Counted from the first letter of the stretch, positions 21,311 through 34,223 are shown. The stretch is 64,000 bases of DNA from Hyphodiscus hymeniophilus (GCA_016508695.1 VNKQ01000019.1:1-64000), one strand, 5' to 3'. Translations and numbers: made by a program. The notes: generated by a model from the letters alone, not told the origin.

Positions 21311-21947
21311 GCCTGTCAGTAGCCAACTTCGTTGTTACTGAAGCAGCAGCCTTAACTCCTCTAGGTGCTGCAGGTGCTTCAGCTGTCTGTAACTGTTGGA
21401 GATTTGAATTTTACTAATGGACGCACGTAGTCACGCTATAAGTTATGTTTAGTAACGCAAAGAATGGCGAATATATCTTTCCCTATATATGTACTGAGCT
21501 TATGAATTAATTAACAATAATACTGTAAAGCAACATTTATCCACATGTAATGTTACCCACGTGTTATCAATACTAGCATACGGTCTATATTACATTATAT
21601 CTAAGTAATTTTTATACATTTTATCTATCGTGATTTATTAGCTGGCGACGCAAATGATCAAGCGACGCACTTTTACCAAGTGTTCTGCCCAATTAACTCC
21701 AATAGGCCTTTTCTTTCCCAGAAGTATGAGTTCAGACCTAAGAAGCACGAATTATTATAGCAACGAAAGCAACTCGAACCTCTAGATGAAGATTAAGCCG
21801 GCGAAGAACTGCGGAGACTTATAAAGTTACCCAGCCTATACTCCCTAAGAGACAGTCGACCTCTACTTAGTAATACCCAAGTCAATTCTTATAACTTGAC
21901 TGAAAGGAGCAAGGAAATATTGATTACATACTCGACCTAATATCTAA

Positions 21948-22661
21948 GTGCTTTCTCCCGCGATAAGCTGTATTAGACTAAAGATCAGTGATTTCTACAA
22001 CGTCGATGAGACCGGCTTTATAATGGCTCAAAGCGTACCTGGAATAGGAAGTACACAGGCCAATGGCCATAGCAGAGCCAACGGAGTCCGTTCAGGTAGG
22101 CTAGGAATGAGCGACTGCCATTGTAAGTATCAACGGAGAATATTGGGCAATACTTCAATTTTTGATCGTTTAAGTCGCAAAACACCTCGCAACTAATACT
22201 CTGAAACCAACCTCCTGTATAATTGGATTAATATGATGTAGTTGATGGATAGACGAACAAGAAGCCGGTTTGAAGTAACTGAGAGTTTCAATAGACAAAG
22301 TACTTCTCGAGCAAAAGTACTATATCGAATGCTGATTCTGAATAATATAAGAGCTACAAATCGATTGAATTCGAAACTGTTGCGAGTATAATAATATTGT
22401 CATCCTTGGATTAACTCCCCATTCCCTTGTTATGCCCAGCCACTTGATGTCGAATATTTCAGCGTATCAAAACGAGGATGTCGCTGTCAAAATCGAAGTC
22501 TTGATAAGAGCTTATATTAACTATGTAAATAAGTTCGAGTTCTTTAAGGCCTTCATAATAGCATACCTAGTTGTAGTAATTGTCCAATGCGCACAAGTCA
22601 GGTTTCGTAGAGCTGGTTCTGTTCCTTTCGCTCCTCAAGAAGTGATTCAAAGCTCGATATA
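21948..22661 (+). pseudogene. pogo/Fot1-like DDE transposase relic
   Basis: 'SDFYNVDETGFIMAQ' (about 21980-22035) is the catalytic Asp region of Tc1/mariner-pogo transposases (DDE_1). About 400 bp downstream, 'EVLIRAYINYVNKFEFFKAF' and 'VRFRRAGSVPFAPQEVI' (22490-22655) match the C-terminal DDE_1 tail ('FRGAGLVPFDPE.V'). The middle, including the second Asp block, is lost or scrambled by stops and indels. Ends of the element could not be placed. Confidence 0.75.
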
Positions 22662-23741
22662 AAGTCATGGACTCTAACACTAACTAGCCTATACTCTGCC
22701 GATACTGATCCTCAGGTCTCTCAGACACTATAACCCGACCAATTATTTTTACAAAAGCGAAAGAACCCGGTCGCTCTGAGATATAAGTAATACCAGAGCA
22801 GTCTTAATTCTTTACCAGGGAACGTTATTCGTATTGTAGACCTTCTAACTTTAAAGCCAGTGGCTTATTGGGCTACGAATTGACAGAAGCAGTCTATGCT
22901 ATATGGCTGAAATTCATTTAGATCTAGATATTTCCCAAGTACACATTTAATTGTACATAATACTACCCAGCAGCTAGATATACAGTCTTTGCATGCTATG
23001 AATCCTAATGGGTAGTAAACCCTTCTGGGCTGCGTAATGTAACATTCAACCCACCCATTTTAACTATACTAGAGGCTGTGATTTTTTTGGTTCCAGAGAT
23101 AATTAAAACAGTCTAAACAGTTTAAATGGAACTAAGTATATTGGATGATATCTAAAGGATTCAAACATACTGGATACTTGGGTAATCGCAGAACCCCAGT
23201 AGGTTACGTAATACGACTTAGCCAGAGTAGGAAACTCGCAACTGACACGTTTCCACACACTTCATATCTAGTCTGGTATACCAGTGTATCCACCTCTCAA
23301 AAATGTTGAATTAAATCTGCTAGTAGAAGCCTTTCAGTTTGTGCGCCTGATACTGATAAATGGCCAAGAAGTGCGGGAACGTTACAATCTTTTATGGTTG
23401 TTTTCGCCGGGTGTTTATCCTTCGGCCAGTCTCTTACTGGTTGTCGGCGGGCTGGACGACACCGGTGCTATTCAAAACCCCCGCCATCTCGATCAGATGC
23501 TCCTTTCCCCTGGCCATCGTCGGCAATCATGCCAAGCAAGGTATCTTCGTGCGATGGACCAGGGTCATTGTACTACTCATAGCCTCTAGTATCATTCGAA
23601 ACCGCAACGTCTCTTTCCCAAGATATTCTTGAGCAGACAGCATGATGGGGATTGAGATCCTATCGCTCGGCCTTGCGTCGGTGCCATGATACTTCCAACT
23701 CGTGGCTACTGCTTGTAGGTGTGGTCTCTTAGATGGAGAGC
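22662..23741. other. Intergenic, upstream of GH30 gene
   Basis: No convincing gene. Overlapping open frames at 23284-23823 on both strands are short and show no family features. The distal part (22680-23230) is AT-rich and may be transposon debris. Confidence 0.5.
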
Positions 23742-23748
23742 TATAAAA
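23742..23748 (+). promoter_or_regulatory. TATA box of the GH30 gene
   Basis: TATAAAA lies 89 bp upstream of the ATG at 23831, a normal TATA-to-start distance for fungal secreted-enzyme genes. Confidence 0.6.
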
Positions 23749-23830
23749 GCGCCGTTGCCCAGATCGTGAGAAAGAAAGACTCAGAGCGTGGTACAACCAG
23801 TAGTGCAAAGAAAAAGCATCCAATTCGAAG

Positions 23831-25353
23831 ATGTATGCCTCATTACTTGCCTACCTCGCCGTCCATGTTTCTCTTGGCGCTGCTCTACCTGCAGAGAGCA
23901 ATTTCTCTCCTCGGCAAGCTGGTGCCACTGCTTTCGCATCAAACTCAGGTGGCAACCTCAAGCTGTCTTCCGTTGCGGCTCCTGTTCAAGGTGCTGGAAG
24001 CCCCGGATCTACAACCTGGGATTTGAGCATTGATGATACAAGCTCTGGTTATAAGCAGAAAATTACGGGTTTTGGTGGTGCTGTCACAGATGCTACCGTC
24101 ACTTCCTTCAACACACTGTCCAGCGGCACACTCAGCACTTTACTCAACGATTTGATGACTAGTGCTGGTGCTGGTTTCAGTCTCATGCGTCATACAATTG
24201 GAGCGTCTGATCTGTCTGCAGACCCAGTGTATACCTACGACGACAATGGAGGCGCTGCAGACCCCAACCTTACCGGTTTCAACCTGGGCGATCGAGGAAC
24301 AGCAATGGCCACCATGCTTGCCAAGATGAAGTCTTTACAATCCAACCTGAAGATCTTTGGTTCGCCTTGGAGTCCTCCTGGATGGATGAAGCTGAATGGT
24401 GTCATCGATGGTACAACTAACAACAATAACCTGAACGACGGGTATATCAAAAACAATGGTGCACAATACTCAAGTGCTTTTGCGCAGTACTTTGTGAAGT
24501 ATATCCAAGCTTTCCAATCCCACGGTGCTACCATCGATGCCATTACCATCCAGAATGAGCCACTGAACAGCCAAGCGGGATATCCCACTATGTATATGTT
24601 TTCTAATGAGCAGGGAACTTTGATCCAGAACTACGTCGGTCCTGCCCTTGCGAACGCAGGCCTGGCGACCAAGGTCTGGGCATATGACCATAATACTGGT
24701 ATGTTACAAATGATATTTTCAGCAATCTAAGCTTACACAGCTCCATAGATGTTCCCTCCTTCCCTCAGACCGTCCTGAACATGGCGGGTCAATACGTTAA
24801 CACTGTAGCGTGGCATTGTTATGCTACCAACGTGGATTGGACTGTTCTTTCCACCTTCAAGCAGAGCAACCCCAACGTCGTACAGTACATGACTGAATGC
24901 TGGACTCCCTCAACCGGCTCTTGGAACCAAGCTGCGGATTTCACTATGGGCCCCCTTCAGAATTGGGCATCTGGTGTTGCTGCCTGGACGCTCGGAACCA
25001 ATGCTCAGGACGGTCCTCATCTGTCCGAAGGTGGCTGCGCTACATGTACTGGTCTGGTAACGATCAATAACGGCGGATACACCTTCGAGACTGCATACTA
25101 CATGATCGCGCAATTCAGCAAGTTCATGCCTCCGGGAGCAACCGTTCTCAGCGGCACCGGTAGCTATACCTACTCCAGCGGCGGAGGCATCCAATCTGTG
25201 GCCTCCTTGAATCCCGATGGAACTCGTACCGTCGTAATTGAGAATACGTTCGGTAACGATGTCTATGTCCACTTGACTACGAGCAGTGGGCAGGAATGGA
25301 GCGGAAACGTTGTTACTGAATCAGTAACTACTTGGGTTCTCCCTCCGGCATAA
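23831..25353 (+). CDS. Secreted GH30 glycoside hydrolase, probable endo-beta-1,6-glucanase (GH30_3)
   Basis: Extracellular glucanase of the Neg1/BGN16.3 type, which cleaves beta-1,6-glucan in fungal cell walls. Exons 23831-24698 and 24749-25353 (50-bp intron) give 490 residues. The signal peptide is about residues 1-17, followed by a likely Kex2-type 'PRQ' site. The TIM barrel shows 'ITGFGGAVTDATV', 'GFSLMRHTIGASDLS', 'YTYDDNGG', 'GSPWSPPGWMKLNG', the acid/base Glu243 in 'TIQNEPLNS', and the nucleophile Glu339 in 'YMTECWTP'. A C-terminal beta-sandwich ends 'TTWVLPPA'. Both catalytic residues are present and no frame damage is seen. Subfamily 3 is assigned from the wording of the barrel motifs; beta-1,6-glucan specificity is inference from that. 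Confidence 0.93.
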
Positions 25354-26926
25354 CGTCTAGGTGCGGGTAGTCAAACCAGTAGGAGAAGTATTGGAATGCG
25401 CTGTTGTTACACGGACTGTATATAGCAAGGAACTAGTGCACTCCCTTGATCTCAATAAATTCAAGACAGTGCCGGTGATGTTGAAAAGTTCGTCAAGCCA
25501 TGTTACATTGATTGCTAGCATGGATTTCTTATTCTGATTCTTCTATGCGTCAAGGATAAGAAATACTGTAGAGGCCACCTTCTTGGTATCGCAAATGACC
25601 TGGGCTTGTCAATCTGTCACTCGGTCCTTTAATGTAGACTCAATTGCAGTGTGTTTTGGTAGGCATCTGTTCGTGGGTGCGGGAAGATACGACCACGGGT
25701 GTACCTTATATAACGGGAAGCTTTCTACGGGAACCCTCCTTCATTCACGCATCTCTTACCTCAATACAACCACACTCATTCTTCTCCATCCAGTAAAACA
25801 GGTTGCCGGGAGTATCCGTATGAACTACTCTAGATCCCAACAGTAAAAGGCTCATTACATATTTGATGTAATCATGAAAGGCTTCTTCATTAGACAAAAG
25901 CTCGTTTTTCCTTCTAGCCAGTTGCAAGCATATCAAGTATAGTGATGTCCTACTGACTTCTCTCTCACAGAACTTGCGTGTTTGCGATGTACACAGTATC
26001 ATATGGGAAATTGGAGAAGGTATTCGGCCTTGGTAGATCATTCGTGCCACAGCTGAGGACCGATGATTAATACAGGAAATGTGCCAATGTTTCTAGGTCC
26101 ATTACTTGGGATAAAGTACTTTGATATGCTCTCTTTGTGTGGCCGTACAGCTTCGAGGCAGAACGCTTCCTCTGCCTAATCAAAGTCTTGTCGCACGTCG
26201 CAGTGAGCAGTCACTGACCAGTGACCGTCGAATCACTGGCGAGTCACGGTTAAGTAATTGGGCAGAAACCACAGTATCTTAATCACCGCGAGGTCACCGT
26301 CCGCGCAGCAGGTCCGCGGCATCATTATTGCTGAGAGCGATAACGTGGTCGTACCTGAAAAATAAACCTCAGCTGCTACGAGACCAATCGGGCGGATTGA
26401 GTGAGTTGAGTGAGTTGGGCAGAAGGGCCAAGAACGTGATCGAAAGCGGAAGCGAAAGCAACATCGCCAGCAGGTGCTGCTGAGTCATGGGAAATAAAGG
26501 AGGCAGGCGAAGAAAAGAGCGAGTGTGCGGAGAACGAGATGTGTATACGTAGTACAAAGTAAGTCGGTGCTTTACATTGGCGAAAGAACGAGCTCCGTTG
26601 TTATATCTAGAAGTGATGCGACCGTGAATAATCTTCAGTCTCTGGCTGTAAGAAACTCAAGACTTAAATATCATTCTTTATGTGTAGAAGAGGTCTAAAG
26701 TGGTGTCGACTAGATGGCATCTCATGACCCTGACGCACAATCGCCAGCGTCTTCAACAACAGCCTCTAAATGAAAGGCTTGGTACATCGTTAGATTGAAA
26801 CGTCGGGTACGGCGATATGTCTTGCTGAAACCCTATAAGTGGTATATTGCATTTGGCTGCTATCGAGGATGAGGACCAAACTCTTAATGGAGAACTGAAG
26901 GGCAGAAGACAACGTAATGGGACTAC
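25354..26926. other. Intergenic; no gene recognised
   Basis: About 1.6 kb. Frames at 25745-26050 and 26369-26557 (minus) lack family features or splice logic. 26190-26330 is G+C-richer, with repeated GTCACTG/GTCACGG words, purpose unknown. Confidence 0.5.
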
Positions 26927-27640
26927 CTAGGAAAGATAACCTTGAGGAAACGTAGGAATTTCAAAATGTTGTGATTGACCAAGTCTAGTCGCTATTCTCA
27001 TCTGCTCAAAAACCTTTCTCCTCGTCGCTAGGTATTCATCCTCGTCTCGCAACTCCACTTCGAGTACATCTACTTCAGCATCCACATACTCACTTAGTAC
27101 GTTGACAAGCTGGGTTCGCATTGCGGATAGCAAGTGGAAGTCTAGCCAGAATGGCCATCTGTGCCTTCCTGCGCTCTATTTCCTGCCCCTCAAGAGCCTC
27201 CACTTCTTACTCCACTCGCACAATGTCTGCTTGTACTTCTGCTTTCTACTTCGCTGCGTAGCTGTGAGGACATCAACTTCCCAGCCGAGTGTGGGGAATT
27301 GCGAGCTTTGATTGAATATCGGATTTTGGTGTGGATGACTTCGTAAAGTCGGGTTGTGGAATATCTGCGGTAGAAAGAAGAGAAAAGTTGAGTAATTCGA
27401 GAAGGCGTTTGCCTGCAGCGAGTCCAGTTTGTCGACAGTTGGCGGAATATACAAGGTTTTGATAGAATTGAAGACATGAAGCTTCTTCTCGGCGTTTGCC
27501 TTTCCGAGTTGCGAGGAGATGTGGTCCATCTGAAGCTAAGAACTTCAGGAAAAGATTGTAAGACAGTGTACTTGCTACATACTAAATCTGTGGCCATGAT
27601 ATTGCCATGTTTGTCCTTGAGAAGTTGAGACAATGGTTTC
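26927..27640 (-). pseudogene. Decayed coiled-coil protein gene
   Basis: Three minus-strand frames take turns in carrying protein-like sequence: 'MDHISSQLGKANAEKKLHVF' and 'YIPPTVDKLDSLQANAFSNY' at about 27410-27530; 'EVEALEGQEIERRKAQMAIL' at about 27150-27230; and 'EYVDAEVDVLEVELRDEDEY' with 'RRKVFEQMRIATRLGQ' at about 26970-27090. Charged heptad-like stretches suggest coiled coils. Frameshifts and stops between the blocks argue for a pseudogene. Family not recognised. Confidence 0.5.
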
Positions 27641-28214
27641 CCGAACGAAGTTGTCCCCCTTGCAAATAAGACCCTAATGCTTTTGGTTGAAAGAGAATGT
27701 CGGGCTGACTTTGCTAGCAGGATCTGAAATGCTGCAGAGCTGTTCTAGGCATTCTGCTGGAGACTAAGATGATTCTAGGAGACTAGTAGAAGATAAGCAT
27801 AAGGAAAATGGATCTACTCAAGATACATACCTCTGAACATGCTCTTGGATGAATGTGGATTCTGGAGCATGGTTCGCTGGCTTGCCAGTTTGGGCATCGA
27901 TTGATAAGCTTGCGATCATAGAGATCATCTCATTTTGAACTTGCAAGAGTTGCGCAGCTCAGATATATCACTGAGCTTACTTTGATACTACAAGTGTAGG
28001 AAAATATATTGTGCAGTGAAGATCCGATTTCCATGAAGTAAATAAGCCCAACCTCGAGAGAGATCCATCTTCTAGTGACCCTACGAGGCTAAGCCACAGT
28101 ACACTGAAGTAAGGGCCCAATTAACAAACCTGTGTTCATTCATCAAAAAATCGATCCTTACTCTCACTGTTTTCATCGTAAAAACATACAGGGCTGGGGT
28201 TAAAATACACCCTT

Positions 28215-29575
28215 TTGAAGCGAGTCCCCCGAACCCTCCTCCCACTCGTCTTGAAGATTGCCTTCCGCAAGACGAAGTCGTGGCGGCAGCTTGAGGGTGA
28301 GACTACGAGAGCACGGGAACAGTTTGTTAGGGGCAAGGTTGCGCTTGATGAGAGGGGGGAGATGATTCGGAGAAATCAGAATGAGATCTTGGAGACTTAC
28401 AGAGGAGGTTCGTAGACTTGCTGAGGCGAAAGAGAAGTTGAACAAAAGCGAAGAGGCCAGGATTGCTGATGCAAAAGCGCTTGCTGATTCAGAGGAGCAG
28501 TTCAAGAGAATCAGTTGAAGAAACAAGAGTCGGGACAAAGATCATCAGCGTAGGCATTGCTTAGGATCACTTGATCAGTACTGACGTTACCAGAGCTCTT
28601 CGAGAGCTACAGCTGGATCCTAGTAGTACCACAACTCGGGAGAGTTCGAAAGCATCCATGCAAGCATCACAATCCTCATTCAACTCTTCATATTCTCGAA
28701 TACCTCCAATGCAGACGCGGCTTACACAACACCAACACCAGAGCAGACCCAGCGTCCTGAGTCTATGGCCGGAATGATGGCAAGTATAGATTCACCACCA
28801 CGAGCATACTCGCCTGGATTTGGATTAGCTTGTCGTTCCACACGCCAGATACGAGGCCGGCCGTCCATGGTAGATGCGGCGGAAATCCGGGACTGAACAC
28901 CACGAGGTCGTCCTTCTCTGTTTTCGTCTACGTCTTATATGAGATTCAACAAGACCCGAGGTGAGTCCTGCAGCACCTAGCATGCCTCCTCTCTTAACAA
29001 ACTGACTCCCATACCCTCGCTACCTACCTACGAGTACGCAGAGTCGAAGCGTCGCCAGACGAGCAGATCGAACAAAGTCTTGTCCTCACATCCCGCCCAA
29101 CAGTCTCGATTGCCGTATGGCGAGAATTTGAGCCCTATAACCCAACAAGAGCGCACGCAAAGAAAGGAGGCTGATCCAAGGCACGATAACGGATATACAA
29201 CTCCACAGCGACCCAAGTCCCGACACAGCTCCGGTTACTTCGAAGACCCTGGACGTCGTCCTAGTAGACAAACTTCCTCATATGAATACCGGAAAAAGCC
29301 CGAACGAACGAGCGTAGAGTCTGACCAACTTCGGAAGACTTCGAGCAGCTGCAGAGCGAGCGGCGTCCCTCCAGACCCTCTTCGTCATCGGCATATCGTG
29401 AAGAGCCCAACCGCAGAAGAAGTAGATCCAAGGTTTCTTTGTCGCGGGAGCATCTGGGGGAGTTGGAGAATGGATAGGAGCAGATCGATGCTTTGTTGGA
29501 GGCGGGTCTCATTGAAGAAGATGCTGTCGAGAACCTCGAGCTGGGAAGAGGAGGGATGTTCGAGTTTGGAATAGT
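28215..29575 (+). pseudogene. Decayed Ser/Arg-rich and coiled-coil protein gene
   Basis: Open stretches on the + strand: a charged helix 'REQFVRGKVALDERGEMIRR' at about 28310-28380; 'RLAEAKEKLNKSEEARIADA' at about 28412-28470; a Ser/Gln-rich disordered part (28600-28770); a basic Ser/Pro-rich part (29080-29400); and a C-terminal block 'SREHLGELENG', then 'QIDALLEAGLIEEDAVENLE' and 'GRGGMFEFGIVLVWL' at about 29440-29577. The last block is in a different frame from the longest open one and contains a TAG, so the gene is broken. The 'GGMFEFG' ending looks conserved, but I do not know the family. Confidence 0.5.
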
Positions 29576-29977
29576 CCTAGTTTGGTTATGAAGGTTGATT
29601 GATGCAGTAAGGTTAATCGATCGTGTTGGAATAAAGTCGAGTCTCGAATACTAAGGTAGGGGAAGATAGAGAAGTCGTGTCGTGCAACGGAGGATACTCT
29701 GAATTTAGAGATATTGGCACACCAGAATATTTACAATCTCACACCCTCCATTTCCTCCACCACTGACGTTCATCCCTCGAGTATATCCTCCTTTACATAC
29801 ATCAACATCTAACATCTACGTCAAGATCCTCTACCATACTAGACTTCCTCTGCGACTTATAGCCTCTTCGGCATCCACGTCCTCAATTCAGCGTCTTCTT
29901 TCTTTGCTTACCTCTGTTGACTTTCGCCGTTTACCCCCCCACGCTTCCCCCTCTCTCTGGCTTCATCGCACATCATC

Positions 29978-30420
29978 ATGCGACCTAAACACGACAACCC
30001 TTCCGGTCTACGAGATATGCCTACAGACACCTCTCCTAATTCAAATCAAATCCCTTTCAAGCCGCCGTGCTTCGACGGCATCTTCGAGAGATCGAATCAT
30101 GTACAATGAGGGAGTATACAACGAACATCAAGGACGATCAGGTCGAGTTCTCCGCATATATCAGCATAAGGATTCGCATATGGCAGAGAGGAAAGCATTT
30201 TGAGTTATGCGATGACAAGGAGGTACCAGAAGGTTGCGCAGCGTGCAAATGAGGTACATTTGCCTGAAACTATCCTCAAACTTGAACACATATGGAGCCT
30301 CAATCAGTACGAACAACTACACAAGACTGTGGAGCAAAATGGAACAGCAGGAACGGAATGCACGTTCATGAGTTAGATTGCGAGATATTGGGAAGTAAAG
30401 AGTTTAAAAAGGGAGGAAAA
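29978..30420 (+). pseudogene. Possible decayed gene of unknown function
   Basis: A pyrimidine-rich leader (29740-29970), like a fungal 5' UTR, precedes an ATG at 29978. It starts 'MRPKHDNPSGLRDMPTDTSP', breaks near 30108 and resumes in other frames with charged helical sequence ('VAQRANEVHLPETILKLEHI' around 30230-30300). No family recognised; it could be the remains of a small coiled-coil protein or simply chance. Confidence 0.3.
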
Positions 30421-30520
30421 CTTCGCACAAAGTCAACTTCGAACTTAAGTCCAACCTTGTGCTTCCTAGGTTTCACTTGCAAAGCAGATTGCAACACATT
30501 TATTTCAAATGACTAGAACC

Positions 30521-31474
30521 GGATTTCGCGACCCCTCAAAATACCGGAGTAAATGGATACTTACAGAGGATTTTACAAGAGGAAATATCAGTGTGGATGT
30601 GAAGTGGGCGCGACGAAGGAACGCTGTTGTCTAGGAGTGGGAAGATATGCAAGCAGTATCTTGATTCAATGTGCAATATCTTGATATATTATTCAAGACC
30701 CCACTCAAGCTGTGTCGCCTGATCGACTTTCCTCTTAGATATCTTGTTCTACCCCAGTCGAAGAATTGTACATTATGAGGAGATGTACTAAACTCAGACC
30801 CACTTCAGGCTCTCGCCAAAGACGAACAATAGTATACACAATATTGACTCACTGTCTAGCTTTCTCTCTTTAACCACCTTGAAACACCCGAGAGGGATCA
30901 ATGGCTTACAGCGCACTCAATTGAAGAGAAAGATTTGACTGACTGGCGGTGCATGAGACAAGGGAAAAGAATTCGGAGGAGCTTCAAACTGGAGTTCCCA
31001 ATATCACTGGTTTTGAAACGGAGAGCAGCGAGTCGGCTTCGATGTTCCTTGTTTGAAGATATGCAAGAACCCCCTCTATGCTTCCAGAAAAGGATAGATG
31101 CTTCCAAGGAGTTCAAGCAATAGTAATATGTCACGATCTATACTGGAATTATGTCATCGACTTCAAGGTCGTTCCTGAGTGTCTAAAGTTTAGACTACCT
31201 AGACACTAGAATAATTGGATTAATCTACTACTTTGGCTTCTTAAAAAAGCTTATGCTTCTAATATAAGCTTGTCTTTAGCTTAGTACTATCGAGCTATTT
31301 ACATAATATGCATAGTATCTCGAGGATAAGCCGAGTAGTTCACTGGCTTTGAATTTTACTATAGTACTAATAGGGGTAAAGCAACTATTAAACCATAAGG
31401 TCTCTGTACTATTTTTTATATATCTTTGCAACTATTATCCGATATGTGAGCCTGAAGCGTATTCTCTACTACCC
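30521..31474. other. Intergenic; no gene recognised
   Basis: About 950 bp downstream of the GH92 gene. Short frames only; 31190-31470 is AT-rich. Confidence 0.5.
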
Positions 31475-34223
31475 TTAACTCAGAATAAGACTTTCATTTG
31501 CTTGTACAGAAAGACTCGGCGGCAAATCCTCTAGACTAGTACCCCAGGTACTTTCCATCGATCCTAAAGTAAGTTCGAGAATGCCTCCTTCTAGAAAGAA
31601 GTCATGTGTAATCCAATTCCGATAGTATGATTTCCCGTTCAACGTAGCGGATTGGATATAAATGTTTATATAAGTCGCGTCAAAATTAATATTTCTTATT
31701 GTTGCCGTCTTGCCCGTCTGCTGGCTCTTGAGGCTGACTTCGCGGAAATATGGAGGGATTATCAGGTACACGTCTTGTCCTGCGTTAGGGAACACACCCA
31801 TCATTGATAGGGCAATGAAGGATCCCATTGCACCGCTGTCATCATTACCCGGAATGCCAGACAAAGTATCATTGAAAGCTGATGGAATGAGTGAGTGGGA
31901 ACGGCTGGCAGATAGTGCGGGGCGGCCCCCATAATGATACTGGAAAACGGTGAGGAATGCTTGCTCATCGCCGATGTTGGCGAGACCGGTGTCGTGAAGA
32001 TACGATAGACGTTTGATAAATGAGGTGGACCCCCTAGAGTGGCAATAAGTGATGCCATATCTCCGGGTACAAAACTGGGTTTTTAGTATTAACAGCCGGC
32101 AGGGTTAAATCTGGTACTTACAATGTATAGAGCCAACTACTTGCCTCGTACGTTTCATGTCCATTTGCACCTCCAAAGCAGCTATCTGGCTCTAACAAAG
32201 GCGAACAAAAAGCGGGATCCTGAAAGCCAAAAGTACCATTGAGGTACCTCGGCTGTAGAAATCCGACAAAGCCTGTATCTTGAGATCCGATGAAAGAGCT
32301 CTGATGGGGATCAAACATGTTTCCCCAATTTCCCGCTCGTTTGGCATATTTCTCGTAGTCCGAGGTTTTGTTCAACGCTTGAGCCAGTAAAGCGATGCAA
32401 AAGTCGTTGTAAGCGTATTCGACCGTACGGGAGATGCTTCCTGTGAACGAACCACTTCCGAGGGGGTCAAAGTCGTCCGTAGGAATATAACCCAACGCCT
32501 TCCAACTTCTCAACCCTCCGCGACCTTCTACATCCCAGTCAAGCGGCTCGTCCTCCGCATCAGATACAACGGCCGAGTAAGCAGTCTGCCAGTCAATACT
32601 TGGTACCTTTTTCAAAAACGCGTCCGCGATTACAATATCAGCGTTTGATCCGCCCTGAGTATAGCCTTTGCACAGCGACATGCGACAATCAGGGAGCTTT
32701 CCTGTCTGAGGTGTGAGTACGCAGATGCAGGGAGATCGAGTCAGTATCTATTACCTTCGTGCCTGTATATATCAACCAGACTGCGTACCATCCGAGACTG
32801 AGAATCGGGATCCAGAAGCGTGATTAAAGGATGGATACTTCGGAAGGAATCCCAAATGCTACTCGCGTAAGAAAAGGAAGCCTCTCGAGGAAACTATCCG
32901 CTTACCAATAATACGAATCATAGTATGGCTCGGCGCTTTGCCAAAGTGGATTCTCACCCGTGTAGTCCTGCGGGCTCAACATGCTGCGATAGAGTCCGCT
33001 CCAGAAGGTTGTTAGCAATGCTTCATCGACACCTGTTGAGTCGATTTCCAGCACACTCAGCTTCTCTCGCCATGAATCTTCGGCGTTCCTTTGGGTCAGC
33101 GCAAAATCAAAATCAGGGATTTCCCGTTCCCCATTGCGACATGCTTGCTCAGTGCTAATCAAACTAATTCCAACACGGGCCACAATCTGATTGTTTTTTG
33201 GGATGGAAAATTGAGTGAATGCTCCCGCAGGCAAAGCAGGGCTACCATGAGATACAATTTGGAGGTTTTTGAAATCCGTCCCTGCTCGATTGTTCTTCCA
33301 GATACCAGTGTCCCGGATTGGAGCACCGGAAAAGTCTGCACAGAAATGTGCATCATAGGTGCCAATACCAAAAGAAGGGCTGAAGGTTGCATTTCCAGTG
33401 AGACGACCTGTTTTCTCATCCACGGAAACTGACCCATTCGTTCGTGTTCCCGTAAGATCTGCCAAATCTACCAAGATCAAGGGACTCAACGGTATGTCAT
33501 CATTCTCCCTTTTCTGAGATACTGATGAATCAGTTGATGTGGAATTAGCTGAAGTTAGAAATGTGAAGCGATATAGAGCAGCATGTTCGCTAACGGTCAT
33601 TTCCGCGTGGATAGACGAGTTCAAGGTAATCTCAAAAAAACCAGGATGGGCTTTTGCTGTGCCATTGATTTGTGCGACTGCTCTGTCGGTCTTTGGAAAC
33701 ATGCATTTGTTCAACTGGTCTCCTGGACATCCTATCTGAGGAAAGATTGGAAACACGCCCAATGACGGCGCCTTATTGAGTCTATGAGTAAATGTGATCT
33801 TCAGGAGAGTGGGATACCCTTACTCCGCCTACTCCAGAATCATGCATGTGAGAAAATCCGATGATATTGCTGCCGTCTGATGCGAAACCGCCTTCATTGT
33901 CGTTTGGATTTTCAACATCGGCGACCGCCTTTGCCATGCCTGTGTGTCTCGCACAAGGTTAGTGAATCCGCGGCATTCTGCGTCAAAACCCGGCAAGTGC
34001 TCATACATACCAAAAGGCAGAGAAGCTCCAGGAAAGACATGTCCTGAGTTTAGTCAGTCTCTCGCTATCAACAGGTTCCTTTATGGTAGACACCTCCATT
34101 AGTGGTCCCAATGAACGGATTAACGAGAGAAAGCACGTCGACTGGTGTGGATTGTGTCGAACTTTGTGCGTGACACAAACACACAAGCCAGAAATGCCAC
34201 GATTTGTGGAAAGGGAATCCCAT
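31475..34223 (-). CDS. Secreted GH92 alpha-mannosidase, one frameshift at a poly-G run
   Basis: GH92 exo-acting alpha-mannosidase (usually alpha-1,2; Ca2+-dependent), trimming mannans or N-glycans outside the cell. Seven exons: 34094-34223, 34011-34043, 33824-33939, 32906-33771, 32755-32861, 32122-32701 and 31475-32074. Signal peptide about residues 1-20 ('WHFWLVCLCHAQS'). Motifs in order: 'NPFIGTTNGGHVFPGASLPF', 'DGSNIIGFSHMHDSGVGG', 'FPIFPQIGCPGD', 'IWDSFRS', 'GKLPDCRMS', 'CFGGANGHETYEAS', 'FFVPGDMASLI', 'GIPGNDDSGAMGSF' and 'GVFPNAGQDVYL'. The exons sum to one base short of a whole number of codons. At 32030-32034 (C5 on the + strand) the frame shifts by one, and homology continues on the far side. 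One extra base there would give about 810 residues, the normal size. Either a recent null allele or a homopolymer error. Confidence 0.88.

Noticed and set aside
23284..23823. Several overlapping open frames of about 100 codons upstream of the GH30 gene
   Set aside because: No family features, they overlap on both strands, and they occupy the promoter of the GH30 gene.
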